From Utricularia gibba (taxonomy: Eukaryota > Streptophyta > Magnoliopsida > Lamiales > Lentibulariaceae): a DNA stretch of 64,000 nt. The notes beneath the pieces were generated by a model that made no database searches, had not been told where the DNA came from, and saw nothing but the letters and a program-made list of their open reading frames with translations. Shown here in pieces: positions 63,590-64,000 of this stretch (the first letter of the stretch is position 1; every line of letters starts with the position of its first letter). The position numbers and the translations under genes are program-made. The stretch spans positions 1,860,001-1,924,000 of the forward strand of contig NEEC01000019.1 of the NCBI GenBank assembly GCA_002189035.1, given 5' to 3'.

Positions 63590-64000
63590 TTCCCTTCTAC
63601 ACCAGGCAATCGCCTTGCTATCCTTGCAATTAGCAGAGCTACTTAAATAAAATGAACCTGACTCTTGTGAGAAAACACACAGCGTGCTATCACGCCAGCG
63701 GTAGGAGATTATTCTCAAAATACAATGGTTCTCTCTCTGTGTGGGACGCAACCAAACTTTGGATGACAAGTGACCAAACCCACAAATATGATCACCTCCT
63801 GTTCCGTGAAGAAGCAGAAAATACAATGGTAGTGGCGAGAAATGGAAGCCAATCCAATGAACCCAAGATCAGCACCAAGGAGGAGCAAGATTTGATTTTT
63901 AACATGTGGCAAGCAGTGGGACGGCAACCAAATATCTGATTCAGTGATCTGTGTGCACATTTATTGTCCTGATTTGAGCCACTCCCCATTCCGCTCCCTC
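63590..64000. other. Leader and upstream region of ZEP
   Basis: The frame stays open 79 codons upstream of the ZEP ATG but has no transit-peptide character, so it is treated as 5' UTR. The promoter proper may extend past the window end. No other gene seen. Confidence 0.45.

Noticed and set aside
63590-63826. In-frame 79-codon extension upstream of the ZEP start
   Set aside because: ZEP proteins start with a transit peptide like that at 63589; the extension has no such character.

Overview
This window is plant nuclear DNA, almost certainly from a eudicot. It carries spliced genes with short AT-rich introns, AT-rich intergenic DNA, and plant-only families: JAZ/TIFY, TPLATE-complex TWD40-1, zeaxanthin epoxidase, PLANT CADMIUM RESISTANCE, SKIP28 and NACK-type kinesin. 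I reconstructed 17 protein-coding genes by joining exons at splice sites so that frame and family motifs are kept. Density is about one gene per 4 kb. The species cannot be fixed from the sequence alone.

Layout. 0.7-5.3 kb: a MACPF protein and a Sec14/CRAL-TRIO protein (+). 6.1-7.3 kb: a decayed MAP70 pseudogene (-). 9.3-14.8 kb: Nudix hydrolase, caleosin/peroxygenase and PUX2 (+). 16.4-17.7 kb: a JAZ repressor (+) with three upstream G-boxes. 18.4-24.3 kb: SKIP28-type F-box protein, LC8 dynein light chain, a PCR/PLAC8 protein and a receptor-like cytoplasmic kinase (all -). 25.0-28.2 kb: a MiaB/CDK5RAP1-type methylthiotransferase (+) facing an oxidoreductase-like protein (-). 29.4-56.7 kb: kinesin-7, O-fucosyltransferase, TWD40-1 and a WDR48-like WD40 protein (all +). 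58.5-63.6 kb: a DUF1685 protein and zeaxanthin epoxidase (both -). The genes are independent housekeeping, trafficking, cell-division and hormone genes, not an operon-like system. ZEP (abscisic acid precursor pathway), JAZ (jasmonate) and caleosin are linked only by a general stress/hormone theme.

The most notable observations are structural. (1) Eight places in six conserved genes need exactly one extra G or C, in a G/C run, to restore the family reading frame. This points to homopolymer under-calling in the assembly rather than six broken genes. (2) TWD40-1 contains a U12-type AT-AC intron at 45253-45358. (3) The kinesin has a GC-AG intron. (4) An undeclared MAP70 pseudogene lies at 6.1-7.3 kb. 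(5) The JAZ gene keeps the intron inside the Jas motif, and retention would stop translation at once. No mobile-element proteins, rRNA, convincing tRNA or CRISPR array was seen, and no clearly novel biological system was found.
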